Source: Actinokineospora terrae (GTDB taxonomy: Bacteria > Actinomycetota > Actinomycetes > Mycobacteriales > Pseudonocardiaceae). Taken from it: 64,000 nucleotides of DNA. The stretch covers positions 480,022 through 544,021 of the forward strand of contig NZ_FOGI01000002.1 in the NCBI RefSeq assembly GCF_900111175.1, written 5' to 3'. Below the pieces are notes generated by a model. That model was given only the letters and a program-made list of their open reading frames with translations, was not told the DNA's origin and ran no database searches. Positions 1 to 8,014 of the stretch are shown here, piece after piece; within the stretch, counting starts at the first letter, position 1; every line of letters starts with the position of its first letter. The position numbers and the translations under genes were made by a program.

Positions 1-2350
1 GCGGCCGGATCACCGCGACCCCGAACCGGCGGTCCACCGGCTTCCCCGCCGGGTCCACGCAGGCCACGGTCGCCCACGTGTCCCCCGCCTGCTGGTACGA
101 GACCAGGTACTGCCCGACACAGTGCCCCGGCGCCGACCCCATCGCCGTCGCCAGCAGGATGTCCCCACGTCGACCAACGCCCCGGAACCCCACTCGGTAC
201 AGTCCGGCTGACGCCCGCTCCACTGTCATGTACCCGTTGGCGCTGTTGAAGGAACGGTCCGGATCGACCGTCAGCCCGGGCGCGGCGCCTGCCATCTGCG
301 CGTACGCGCCCGGTACCGCAGCATCGTGGGTCAACGGCCCGCGTTCGACGTAACTGAGGTGCCAACCCGTGTCGACAGGCAGCCCACCGGTCGTCCAGCA
401 CGCCACCGACAACTCCCCGGCAGCGACGTCCTCATTCTGGCACTGCGCGGGCCCGCCACCATAGGCCGTGACCTGCGCGTACCCACGCCCGTTGAACGCG
501 GCCCCGTCCAACGACACCCGATACCGCCCCGCGCCAACACGCGTCACCACCGGCCGCCCACCCGTCGAGTCACCGACTTCCACAGTGGACTGTCCATTGT
601 GTCGCACGGTCACCATCGGCGCGCCACCGGTGCCAGGCACGACGAACAGCACCCCGAACGGCGCGTCCTTGGCCGCACCAGAAGCGTTGTGGCAGGCAAC
701 GGTGACGAACTGGTCCGCTGCCTCGGGATGGCTGTCCACCACACCGCAGGAACGAGCGTTGGCGCCCGCGTACACGGTCATGAAGTTGACCGACATCTGC
801 GCGACCCCGTGCTCGGAAGCCAATCCCGGTAATCGCACCCGGTACTGGCCAGGGCCGTCGTGCACGACGGTCGGCTTGCGTTGGCTCACCGAGGGATCAG
901 CGGCCGCGCGCCAGGTCCCCCAGGTGCTCTCGGTCGTCACCTGCTGCTCCACCCGAGGGTCCGGGTACGCGGCGGACTGCTGGTTGACCAGCACGTACCC
1001 CCACCGCGCAGGCTCCGGGACGACCACGGATGGACCAGACGTGGTTGTCGCCGTCGACGATGGCGTCGTCGCCACCGCCGGAGCCACCGCACCCGGCGCC
1101 TTCGTCCCAGCAGATCCAGACGCCGCAGGGGGTGTATCCGATGCTGTGGACCCAGCCACAACCGTGGAACCAGTGGACGCAGGTAGCGCAGACGTCCCAG
1201 TTTCAGGCACCCCCGTCTCGGACGGAGTGATAGTCGACGGCGGAGCACTGGTCGAGCTCACGGGTCCGGGAAGGCCGGTCGCCGCGTCGGTCTCCCCGTC
1301 TCCGCCGATCACCAGCGCGACGATCGCGGCCGCCACGAGCACCGTACCCGCGAGGACGGCCGCCACCACGCGCCGGAACGCGTCCGGGTTCTGCACCGCC
1401 AGGTCGGTCACCGCCCGCGGCATGCTCGCCATCCGCGTCGCGATCACCACCCGCGCCCGGTCGACGACCCCCAGCCTGGGCGCGAGCCCCAACGGCAGCC
1501 CCATCGGCACCGCCTCGGCGGGCACGCCGCGGCTGAACAGGGCGATCACCGCGCGGCGCCGTTCCTCGTCGTCCTCGGCGAGCCCGACCAGCCCCGGTCC
1601 CAGCGCCCACTTGCTGAACGCGTCGACCTGGTCCGCGTGCTGCCCGCACACCTCGCAGCTCCCGGCGTGCTTGGTCACCGCGCGGGATCGCACCGGGTCC
1701 AGGACGACCCCGGGAGTCTGTTCCCCGACGATCGCCGTCAGCCCGGGGCAGCTACTCCCCCGGGCCAGCACCAGGGCCACGATCGCCTCGGGTGTGCGCT
1801 CCCGTGCCCGCCCGAGCTGCCGGTTCAGGTCAGCGACCGGCATGTTCAGCGCCGAGGCGAGTTCGGTGCCGACGACCAGTTTCCGCGCGGCCCGGCTGAG
1901 CTGGACGTGTTCGCGCATCACCCGGGCCAGGGCGGGTGACAGGCCCACGATCGCGTCGTCGACCGCGGCCGACAGTTGCCGCTTGCCCATCAGGTGCTCG
2001 AGTTCGGCCGCGGTCTCCGGCGGGTGGTCGAGGTCGAGCACGGGCACCGAGGGCAGGTCGGGGAGCTCGCCGCTCACCCGGGCCCTGGCCTGGGTGGCCG
2101 CGTCGTAGCGTTCCTTGAGGACGTTGCGGGCGATCCCGCCGATCCAGGCGTCCAGGTCGTCGGGGCGCAGGCCGCGCCGGAAGCCCTCCAGCGCGCGGGT
2201 GACGACCTCGCTGACGCAGTCGTCGATGTCGTCGGTGGCGGGCAGCCTGCGCCGGAAGTAGGGCCGCAGGGTGCTTTGGCAGCGGCGGAAGAGTTGGCGG
2301 CGGGCGTCGTCGGTGCCGGTGTGGAGTCCGGCCAGCAGGTCGTCGGTCAT
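1..2350 (-). CDS. ECF sigma factor fused to zinc-binding anti-sigma motif, TM helix and extracellular repeats (3' end outside window)
   Basis: The reading frame is open from an ATG at 2350 to the left edge (about 783 residues visible). Residues ~8-85 look like sigma-70 region 2 and ~110-195 like region 4. HxxxCxxC follows at residues 228-235, resembling a zinc-containing anti-sigma motif. A hydrophobic helix lies at ~326-349, then a Pro/Ser/Thr-rich linker to ~445. Three repeats of roughly 100 residues follow, each with a G-x-Y-R-V strand and a later V-x-C segment ending in a G-x-P-x-D-type turn. Sigma factors that carry their own anti-sigma and membrane parts are known in Actinobacteria (ECF52/53-type groups). 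By inference this is a membrane-tethered sigma factor that senses an outside ligand and is released by proteolysis. The start is followed by a normal sigma N-terminus. It is divergent from the NACHT gene across 212 bp. Confidence 0.82.
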   Translation of the reverse strand, partial: MTDDLLAGLHTGTDDARRQLFRRCQSTLRPYFRRRLPATDDIDDCVSEVVTRALEGFRRGLRPDDLDAWIGGIARNVLKERYDAATQARARVSGELPDLPSVPVLDLDHPPETAAELEHLMGKRQLSAAVDDAIVGLSPALARVMREHVQLSRAARKLVVGTELASALNMPVADLNRQLGRARERTPEAIVALVLARGSSCPGLTAIVGEQTPGVVLDPVRSRAVTKHAGSCEVCGQHADQVDAFSKWALGPGLVGLAEDDEERRRAVIALFSRGVPAEAVPMGLPLGLAPRLGVVDRARVVIATRMASMPRAVTDLAVQNPDAFRRVVAAVLAGTVLVAAAIVALVIGGDGETDAATGLPGPVSSTSAPPSTITPSETGVPETGTSALPASTGSTVVAGSTASDTPPAASGSAGTKAPGAVAPAVATTPSSTATTTSGPSVVVPEPARWGYVLVNQQSAAYPDPRVEQQVTTESTWGTWRAAADPSVSQRKPTVVHDGPGQYRVRLPGLASEHGVAQMSVNFMTVYAGANARSCGVVDSHPEAADQFVTVACHNASGAAKDAPFGVLFVVPGTGGAPMVTVRHNGQSTVEVGDSTGGRPVVTRVGAGRYRVSLDGAAFNGRGYAQVTAYGGGPAQCQNEDVAAGELSVACWTTGGLPVDTGWHLSYVERGPLTHDAAVPGAYAQMAGAAPGLTVDPDRSFNSANGYMTVERASAGLYRVGFRGVGRRGDILLATAMGSAPGHCVGQYLVSYQQAGDTWATVACVDPAGKPVDRRFGVAVIRP

Positions 2351-2562
2351 CGAACCTCCCCGGAGGGCGGGTGGGCGGTGGCACCGGTTCCGTGGCGACC
2401 ACGGCCCGGTTCTCCCCGGCTCGCCCCCGGATTCTTCCCAAGGTCCCCCGGTCGGACGAGCGCCCGCGGCGGTCTGTCCTGGATCTGACCGGTGGGCGCG
2501 GCGGCCGTTGCGACGAACGGGTCAGCCGGGGGTGAGCCGTCCGGCACGGGCATGATCGGTCC

Positions 2563-5500
2563 ATGGAACGGCGGCGGGGCTGGTGGGTGGGCGGGGCTGT
2601 CGCGTTCGCCGTGGGTGTCGGCGGGCTCGTCTGGTTCCTGCTGACCAGGTCGGGCGACCGGCTGCAGCAACTGGACTCGACCGCGAGCGTGACCAGCCTC
2701 GTGGTGGGGATCGCCGCGTTGGTCGTGTCCGCTGTGAGCCTGGCGGCCGCCACGCGCGGCGGTGCGAGACGCGGCAGCCTCTCGTCAGCGCGGAACAGGC
2801 TGGCCAAGGCGGTGCGTCACCAGTGGAACCAGGAGATCGGGGCGCGCGGTCTACGGCAACCGCGACCGTTACGTCTGAGTTGGTCGCCCACGGCACGCGA
2901 GCGGGTGTCGGCCAAGGAGTCGGCGGTAGGGGCACCAGCACCGACAGGCAGTCTCACGCTGACGGCACACGAGCGGCCTACTTCGGAGTTGGTCACCGCG
3001 TTCCGGGACCTGCCGTCGAAGCAGTTGGTCGTGTTGGGACAACCTGGCGCAGGCAAGTCCGTCGTGGCGATGCTGTTCACCGTCGACTTGCTCGACACGC
3101 CCGAGTCAGACGCACCAGTCCCGGTACTGCTACCGGTGGCGGGCTGGGACCCGAGAGAGGACGTACGGGACTGGGTGGCACGGCGGGTGCACGAGGAGTA
3201 CCCGGACATCGTCACCGCGGCGACGGCCCGCGAGCTGGTCGCCGCCAACCTGGTCATGCCGGTGCTCGACGGTCTCGACGAGATGCCCAGGGCGCTGCTG
3301 CCCGCCGCCCTGACCGGCCTCGACAGGGTGACCGGCGACGGCCTGCGGCTCCTGGTCACCTGCCGCGGCCAGGTCTTCGAGCAGGCGGTGCGCGAGGACC
3401 ACACCCAGCTCAGCCGCGCCGCCGTCGTCGAGATCGAGCCCGTCGCCACCGAGGACGCCGCCGCCTACCTCGACGACGGCAGCGCCGAGGGCGACGACCG
3501 CTGGGCACCCGTGGTCGACGAGCTCCGCGCCCACCCGGACGCCCCACTCGCCCAAGCCCTGTCCACTCCCCTGATGCTGTCCCTGGCCCGAGCCGTCTAC
3601 CGCACCTCCGCCAGCGACCCCTCGACCCTGGTGCCCCTAGCCGCGAACGGCCCAGCCGCCGTCGAAGACCACCTCCTGGCCCGCTTCATCCCCGACACCT
3701 ACGCCGACTCCCCCTACCCACCGGCCAAGGCCGAACGCTGGCTGCGCACCCTCGCCCACCACCTCACCCACCCGGCCACGGACCGCGTGAACCTGAACTG
3801 GTGGCAGTTCGACCAGATGCTCCCCGCCCGCCTCATCGGCGCATTCGTCACCTCGGTCGTCACTGTCGGGGGGATGGCAGTCGGCGTGCTCGCCAAGGTC
3901 ATGGGATTTGCCGAAGGGCTCGCTGTGTTCACCGGGCTGGGGCTGGTCGGGGGCGTGCTGGCCGGGTTAGCGACCGGGCGCGCTGTCGTCGGGCGGACGA
4001 GCCGCCGCCTGGGACTCACAGTCGTGGGTGCTGCCCTGCGCGACGGCGCCGTCGCCACCGCGGCCGCCTGCCTGATCATCGCTTCCGCAGGCCGGTCGGC
4101 CACGATGACCCTCGACTACCTCGCGTACCTGTCCACTCCGGTGTTCCTCATCTTGATCAGCACCATCGCGTTGGCTCTGATGGGCAACGGTTTGGCGTTG
4201 GCGAGGTCGGCGGCGCCCGCGCGACCGTCATTGCACTGGGGTGGCCTGCTCCGAGAGGTCAAGGCCGGGATTGGCACGATGGTGCTCGTCGGCATCCCGA
4301 CCGGTGTAGCGATTGGCGTGTACTCGGGGCTGCGGGCGGACACCGCCACCACGGGACTCAGCGACGGAGTGCTGGCGACCGCGGTCGTCACGGTCGTGCT
4401 CGGGACCTTGGTGGGGATCGCGCGAGCGCTGGCCGCACCCGCCACCGAGGACCACATCCGATCACCCCGAACGGCGCTGAGCGACGACGGGACCGCCTTG
4501 AGCACGGTCACCCTGGTCAGCGGACTGTCGGTAAGCCTACTGGCTTCAGCCGCGGCTGCACTGCTCGACAGCAACTCCGATATCCCGGGACTGGCCTTCG
4601 CACTGGTCCCGGTGTCGATCTTGGTCATCGGATTCGGGTCCGGAGCGGCGTGGTTGCGCTATCACGCGGCACTGGCGCTCCTCGCACTGCGCAGGCGGTT
4701 GCCCTGGCACACCACGCGGTTCCTGGAGGACGCGCGTGGTCGCGGGGTGCTGCGGCAGTCCGGTGCCTCCTACCAGTTCCGGCACAAACGCCTGATGAGC
4801 CACCTCGCGCCGACTCCGGCCAAGGTGCGGGTCCACCGGTTCGCGGCCGTCCGGCGGGGGATCCACACTGGCATCGCCGTCGTGGTGCTTGCCGCGGTGA
4901 CCGCGACGGTCGCGGTACCGTCCGTGCGATCGGCTGTCGCGGATCGGAACCGTGCCAGCGCCGTGGGCAAGCTGCGGCTGGAGGCAAGCATGGTGGAGGC
5001 CACAGATCCGACCAAGGCAATCCGGCTGCTCATGGCGCTGGCCGCCATCGACAAGGAAGCAGAGGACACGGGCAGGCTGGACCTGATAGCACTACGGACG
5101 CGGACCAGGTCAGCTCCGACCCGAGTCGCCGTGGACAGCCTGGCCCCCGTTGTCCCCATCAAGAGGCTGCGCCTGGCCACGGGCCCGGAACCACTCCACA
5201 CGGGAACCGACCGCTTGGGTTCGATCACAGAGACCCGGGCGATGGTCACGGCACGCGGCGTCACGACCGTGTGGGACCTCAACAACGGGTGGCCGGAACG
5301 CGAGTTCGAACTCCCCTGGGCCAGCACGGAAGTAGCCGTTACCGCCGATGGAACACGTGCGGTTGCCGAGAAGACCGGGCGCGCTGTCGTGTGGGATGTG
5401 GCCGCGCGGCAGGCGATCCCCCTGCCCACCGCGCGTTCCGACAACCACGAGATCCGACTCGTGGCCGACCGGTACGCGTTCGTGTCCTCGGGCAACGCCA

Positions 5501-6189
5501 TCGCCGTGTTCGACATCGGCCAGTCCGTGCCCCAACTCCTGCGCACGGACATCAGCGTCCTGGTCGACAGCACCGTGAACGACCGCGTGCTCGTGATGAC
5601 CACCGCATGGACACCAGAGGTGTGGGACATCGCGACCGGGCAGCGGCGGACGCTGGGAGCCGTTTCCCTGAGCCACGACGGGCAGTGGGTCCTGACCCAG
5701 GCGAACGAGCGCCTGGAGTTGCGCTCACTGACCAGTGCGACAACGACCCCGTTACCCGACCACAGCAGCTTCACCATCGACGGCAACTACCTGGTTGTCC
5801 CCACAGAAGACAACCGCACCGAACTCCGCTCCCTCGACGGCACGACCCGCACACTGCTGCCATTTCCCTGGCGCGGGGTGGAGGTAAGCAAGGACGGCCG
5901 CGCCCTGATCACCTCCGTCGACAACGGCAAGGAGATCTGGGCGCTCGATCCCACACCTCGTCGCGTCACCCGGCTCAGCGATTTGCCATACGCCGCCTTC
6001 ACCCACGACGGCACCGGTGTCATCACCGTCAGGTCCACCGAGATGACCACCTGGAACCTCTCCCGGCTACTCGCCGCCGACATCGACCCAGGCCCGAAAG
6101 GCCTGCGCTGCACGGTCGCCGAGCGGGGCCTCACCGAGTCCGAATGGGCTCAGTACGCGCCAGGCGTCGACTTCGTGCAGACCTGCTGA
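2563..6189 (+). CDS. NACHT-family NTPase with membrane domain and C-terminal propeller-like repeats
   Basis: The product is 1208 residues. Two hydrophobic segments lie at ~8-28 and ~44-63. A NACHT-type P-loop follows: Walker A GQPGAGKS at 159-166, Walker B LVMPVLDGLDE at 230-240 with the acidic tail typical of the family, and a TCR sensor-like segment at ~266. Several hydrophobic helices occupy ~423-700 and another single helix ~765-785. From ~840 to the end, degenerate beta-propeller-like blades can be seen (repeated V-W-D/T-x-W-N strands). STAND/NACHT proteins with such architecture act as switch-like signalling ATPases, and some bacterial ones protect against phage; the role here is not shown by sequence. 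No effector enzyme domain is recognisable. There is no clear Shine-Dalgarno, so the ATG is chosen by length and membrane start. It converges with the peptidase gene 4 bp downstream. Confidence 0.85.
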   Translation: MERRRGWWVGGAVAFAVGVGGLVWFLLTRSGDRLQQLDSTASVTSLVVGIAALVVSAVSLAAATRGGARRGSLSSARNRLAKAVRHQWNQEIGARGLRQPRPLRLSWSPTARERVSAKESAVGAPAPTGSLTLTAHERPTSELVTAFRDLPSKQLVVLGQPGAGKSVVAMLFTVDLLDTPESDAPVPVLLPVAGWDPREDVRDWVARRVHEEYPDIVTAATARELVAANLVMPVLDGLDEMPRALLPAALTGLDRVTGDGLRLLVTCRGQVFEQAVREDHTQLSRAAVVEIEPVATEDAAAYLDDGSAEGDDRWAPVVDELRAHPDAPLAQALSTPLMLSLARAVYRTSASDPSTLVPLAANGPAAVEDHLLARFIPDTYADSPYPPAKAERWLRTLAHHLTHPATDRVNLNWWQFDQMLPARLIGAFVTSVVTVGGMAVGVLAKVMGFAEGLAVFTGLGLVGGVLAGLATGRAVVGRTSRRLGLTVVGAALRDGAVATAAACLIIASAGRSATMTLDYLAYLSTPVFLILISTIALALMGNGLALARSAAPARPSLHWGGLLREVKAGIGTMVLVGIPTGVAIGVYSGLRADTATTGLSDGVLATAVVTVVLGTLVGIARALAAPATEDHIRSPRTALSDDGTALSTVTLVSGLSVSLLASAAAALLDSNSDIPGLAFALVPVSILVIGFGSGAAWLRYHAALALLALRRRLPWHTTRFLEDARGRGVLRQSGASYQFRHKRLMSHLAPTPAKVRVHRFAAVRRGIHTGIAVVVLAAVTATVAVPSVRSAVADRNRASAVGKLRLEASMVEATDPTKAIRLLMALAAIDKEAEDTGRLDLIALRTRTRSAPTRVAVDSLAPVVPIKRLRLATGPEPLHTGTDRLGSITETRAMVTARGVTTVWDLNNGWPEREFELPWASTEVAVTADGTRAVAEKTGRAVVWDVAARQAIPLPTARSDNHEIRLVADRYAFVSSGNAIAVFDIGQSVPQLLRTDISVLVDSTVNDRVLVMTTAWTPEVWDIATGQRRTLGAVSLSHDGQWVLTQANERLELRSLTSATTTPLPDHSSFTIDGNYLVVPTEDNRTELRSLDGTTRTLLPFPWRGVEVSKDGRALITSVDNGKEIWALDPTPRRVTRLSDLPYAAFTHDGTGVITVRSTEMTTWNLSRLLAADIDPGPKGLRCTVAERGLTESEWAQYAPGVDFVQTC

Positions 6190-6193
6190 CCGC

Positions 6194-7267
6194 TCAGCGC
6201 CGCACCACCAGGTCCACAAGGCGGTCCACCGGGAGGGCGGGCGAGCGGCGGCCCAGTCGGCCGGTCATCGTCTCGGCGGCGACCAGGGCGTTCAGGACCG
6301 CTTCCTCGACGGAGTGCACGACGGCGGCGAAGAAGTCGTCCATGCGGTTCCACGGGATGTGCCGGAGGGTGTCGTAACCCGGGTCGCCCTTCGGGAACTC
6401 GGACGGGGTCAGGACGTTGCCGGTGGAGAAGGCCAGGAAGATGTCGCCGGAGAAGTGGGAGCCGGTGGTGCCGGTGCGGGCCAGTCCCAAGGGGACGCGG
6501 CGGGCCAGGGCGGTGCACTGGCCGGGGAGCAGGGGCGCGTCGGTGGCGATGACGGCGATCACCGAGCCCGCGCCGGGGGGCACGAGCCAGTCGTCGTCCT
6601 CCATCGGGTTGTCGTCGGCGAGCGCGGCCCCCACCGGCACGCCGCACACGGTGAGTTCCTTGCGGGACCCGAAGTTCGCCTGCACGAACGCGCCGACCGT
6701 GTACGAGTCCGGTCCGTACTGGACGATCCGGGACGAGGTGCCGCTGCCGCCCTTGAAGGCGTAGCAGTTCATCCCGGTCCCGCCACCGACCGACCCCTCC
6801 GTGACCGGACCGCCCGCGGCCGAGTCGATGGCGGCGATGGCGTGCCCGGCCTGGACGTGCGGTCCGTTGATGTCGTTGAGGTAGCCGTCCCAGGTCTCCG
6901 CGACCACGGGCAGCAGCCACTGCTCGGCCACCAGCGGCTTCTCGCGCGCGACCCAGTCGATCACACCCCGGTGGCACGGTCCGACCGCGTGGGTGTTGGT
7001 GATCAGCACCGGCAGCCGCACCGAGCCGATCTCGTCGACCAGCGCCGAGCCGGTCATCTCCCCGTTGCCGTTCAACGAGAACCGCCCCGCCGCGCACGGC
7101 AGGTGCACGTCCTCGCGGGCGCGCGGCAGGATCGCGGTGACGCCGGTGCGGACGTCGTCGCCCGCCACGAGGGTCGTGTAGCCGACCTCGACGCCGGGGA
7201 CATCGGTGATCGCGTTGTGCGGGCCGGTGTCTCCGGTCAGCGGCAGGCCGAGGTCACGGGCTCGCAT
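6194..7267 (-). CDS. P1 family self-cleaving aminopeptidase (DmpA-like)
   Basis: This 357-residue protein belongs to the DmpA/BapA (S58/P1) family of N-terminal nucleophile aminopeptidases, which release N-terminal D- or L-amino acids or beta-amino acids from small peptides. The diagnostic GGGTGM segment is at ~161-166 and the FKGGSGTSSR segment at ~171-180. The predicted autocleavage site is Gly234-Ser235 in GAGSVIAVIATDAPL, which frees Ser235 as the nucleophile of the beta chain. There is no signal peptide, so it is probably cytosolic. It lies 1 bp downstream of the TetR gene, so the two are likely co-transcribed and face a divergent amino-acid permease: import plus peptide trimming is plausible. 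The start chosen is the ATG directly after the TetR stop; a longer reading frame further upstream is an overlap artefact. Confidence 0.9.
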   Translation of the reverse strand: MRARDLGLPLTGDTGPHNAITDVPGVEVGYTTLVAGDDVRTGVTAILPRAREDVHLPCAAGRFSLNGNGEMTGSALVDEIGSVRLPVLITNTHAVGPCHRGVIDWVAREKPLVAEQWLLPVVAETWDGYLNDINGPHVQAGHAIAAIDSAAGGPVTEGSVGGGTGMNCYAFKGGSGTSSRIVQYGPDSYTVGAFVQANFGSRKELTVCGVPVGAALADDNPMEDDDWLVPPGAGSVIAVIATDAPLLPGQCTALARRVPLGLARTGTTGSHFSGDIFLAFSTGNVLTPSEFPKGDPGYDTLRHIPWNRMDDFFAAVVHSVEEAVLNALVAAETMTGRLGRRSPALPVDRLVDLVVRR

Positions 7268-7268
7268 G

Positions 7269-7874
7269 TCAGGCCTCCAGTTCGCAGCGGGTGGCATCGG
7301 TGGCGTAGGCGAGCAGGACCGCCTCGGCCTGGGGGACGGTGAAGGTGGGCACGGCCTGGGTGAGGTGCAGCCCGAGGCCGTCCTCCAGGGCGACGAGACC
7401 GCGCGCGATGGTGGTGGCGTCGCGGCCGAGGTCGAACACGCCGGTGGCCGCGCCCGTCTCCAGGATCGCGGTGTAGAGGGCGACCTGGCGCTCGCACAGG
7501 CGGATGTGCTGTGCGGCGTAGGCGGGGTCGCGGCGGGCGTAGGCGCCGAGTTCGTAGAGCAGCACGCACAACTCGTCGTCCTTGCCGCTGGGCAGGCCCG
7601 CGCGGATCGTCCTGACCAGCTTCCCGCGCGGGTCGGACTCCTGCCGCGCCGCTTCCTCGCGGTCGACGCAGAACCGTTCGACCGCCTCGCGCTGCACCTC
7701 GAAGAGCAGGTCGCCCAGCGAGGGGAAGTAGTACAGGACCGAGCCGGTGGACATCGAGGCCAGGTCGGCGACATCGCGCAGCCGCACGTCGAGCACGCCC
7801 CGGTCGAGGACGGCCTGGCGGGCGGCGGCGATCAGCTCGCCGCGGCGGTGGTGTGCGCGACTGGGTCTCGGCAT
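7269..7874 (-). CDS. TetR/AcrR family transcriptional regulator
   Basis: The protein has 201 residues. The N-terminal helix-turn-helix spans ~12-56 (LIAAARQAVLDRGVLDVRLRDVADLASMS) and runs into the family signature GSVLYYFPSLGDLL. The C-terminal part is the usual variable ligand-binding domain. It is the first gene of a two-gene unit with the P1 peptidase and is divergent from an amino-acid permease. The 140-bp gap between them holds a perfect inverted repeat and a third matching half-site, so repression of both directions with a peptide or amino acid as inducer is a reasonable inference. The ligand itself is not visible in the sequence. Confidence 0.92.
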   Translation of the reverse strand: MPRPSRAHHRRGELIAAARQAVLDRGVLDVRLRDVADLASMSTGSVLYYFPSLGDLLFEVQREAVERFCVDREEAARQESDPRGKLVRTIRAGLPSGKDDELCVLLYELGAYARRDPAYAAQHIRLCERQVALYTAILETGAATGVFDLGRDATTIARGLVALEDGLGLHLTQAVPTFTVPQAEAVLLAYATDATRCELEA

Positions 7875-7897
7875 GCCGGTGATTGTTCAACCGAGTG

Positions 7898-7906
7898 TCA
7901 AAGAAC
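7898..7906. promoter_or_regulatory. TetR operator half-site
   Basis: TCAAAGAAC is identical to the arm of the inverted repeat found 80 bp downstream. It lies 24 bp upstream of the TetR start, where it could serve autoregulation. Only a weak partner arm (GTTC) is visible on its left. Confidence 0.5.
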
Positions 7907-7951
7907 GCAAGTGTGTTGCTCGCCGTAACACAGCCTTTTCTAGACATGGTA

Positions 7952-7995
7952 TTGACGTGGCGGCCGCCGAGTTCTTTGATGACGACTCAAAGAAC
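7952..7995 (+). promoter_or_regulatory. Permease promoter with overlapping TetR-type operator
   Basis: A -35-like TTGACG (7952-7957) and a -10-like TTTGAT (7975-7980) are separated by 17 bp. The -10 lies inside a perfect inverted repeat with arms GTTCTTTGA (7971-7979) and TCAAAGAAC (7987-7995) and a 7-bp spacer. This is the expected geometry for a TetR-family dimer blocking RNA polymerase. The permease Shine-Dalgarno follows 8 bp later. Confidence 0.7.
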
Positions 7996-8014
7996 GCGCC
8001 GCAAGGAGACCGCC

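Noticed and set aside
468-2108. 546-codon plus-strand open frame opposite the sigma gene
   Set aside because: The minus strand encodes clear sigma regions, TM helix and repeats; the plus-strand product is low-complexity Ser/Thr/Arg/Pro, as expected from a high-G+C antisense frame.
2583-6377. 1264-codon frame overlapping the NACHT gene in another phase
   Set aside because: The product is Arg/Gly/His-rich with no domain; the NACHT motifs are in the other frame.
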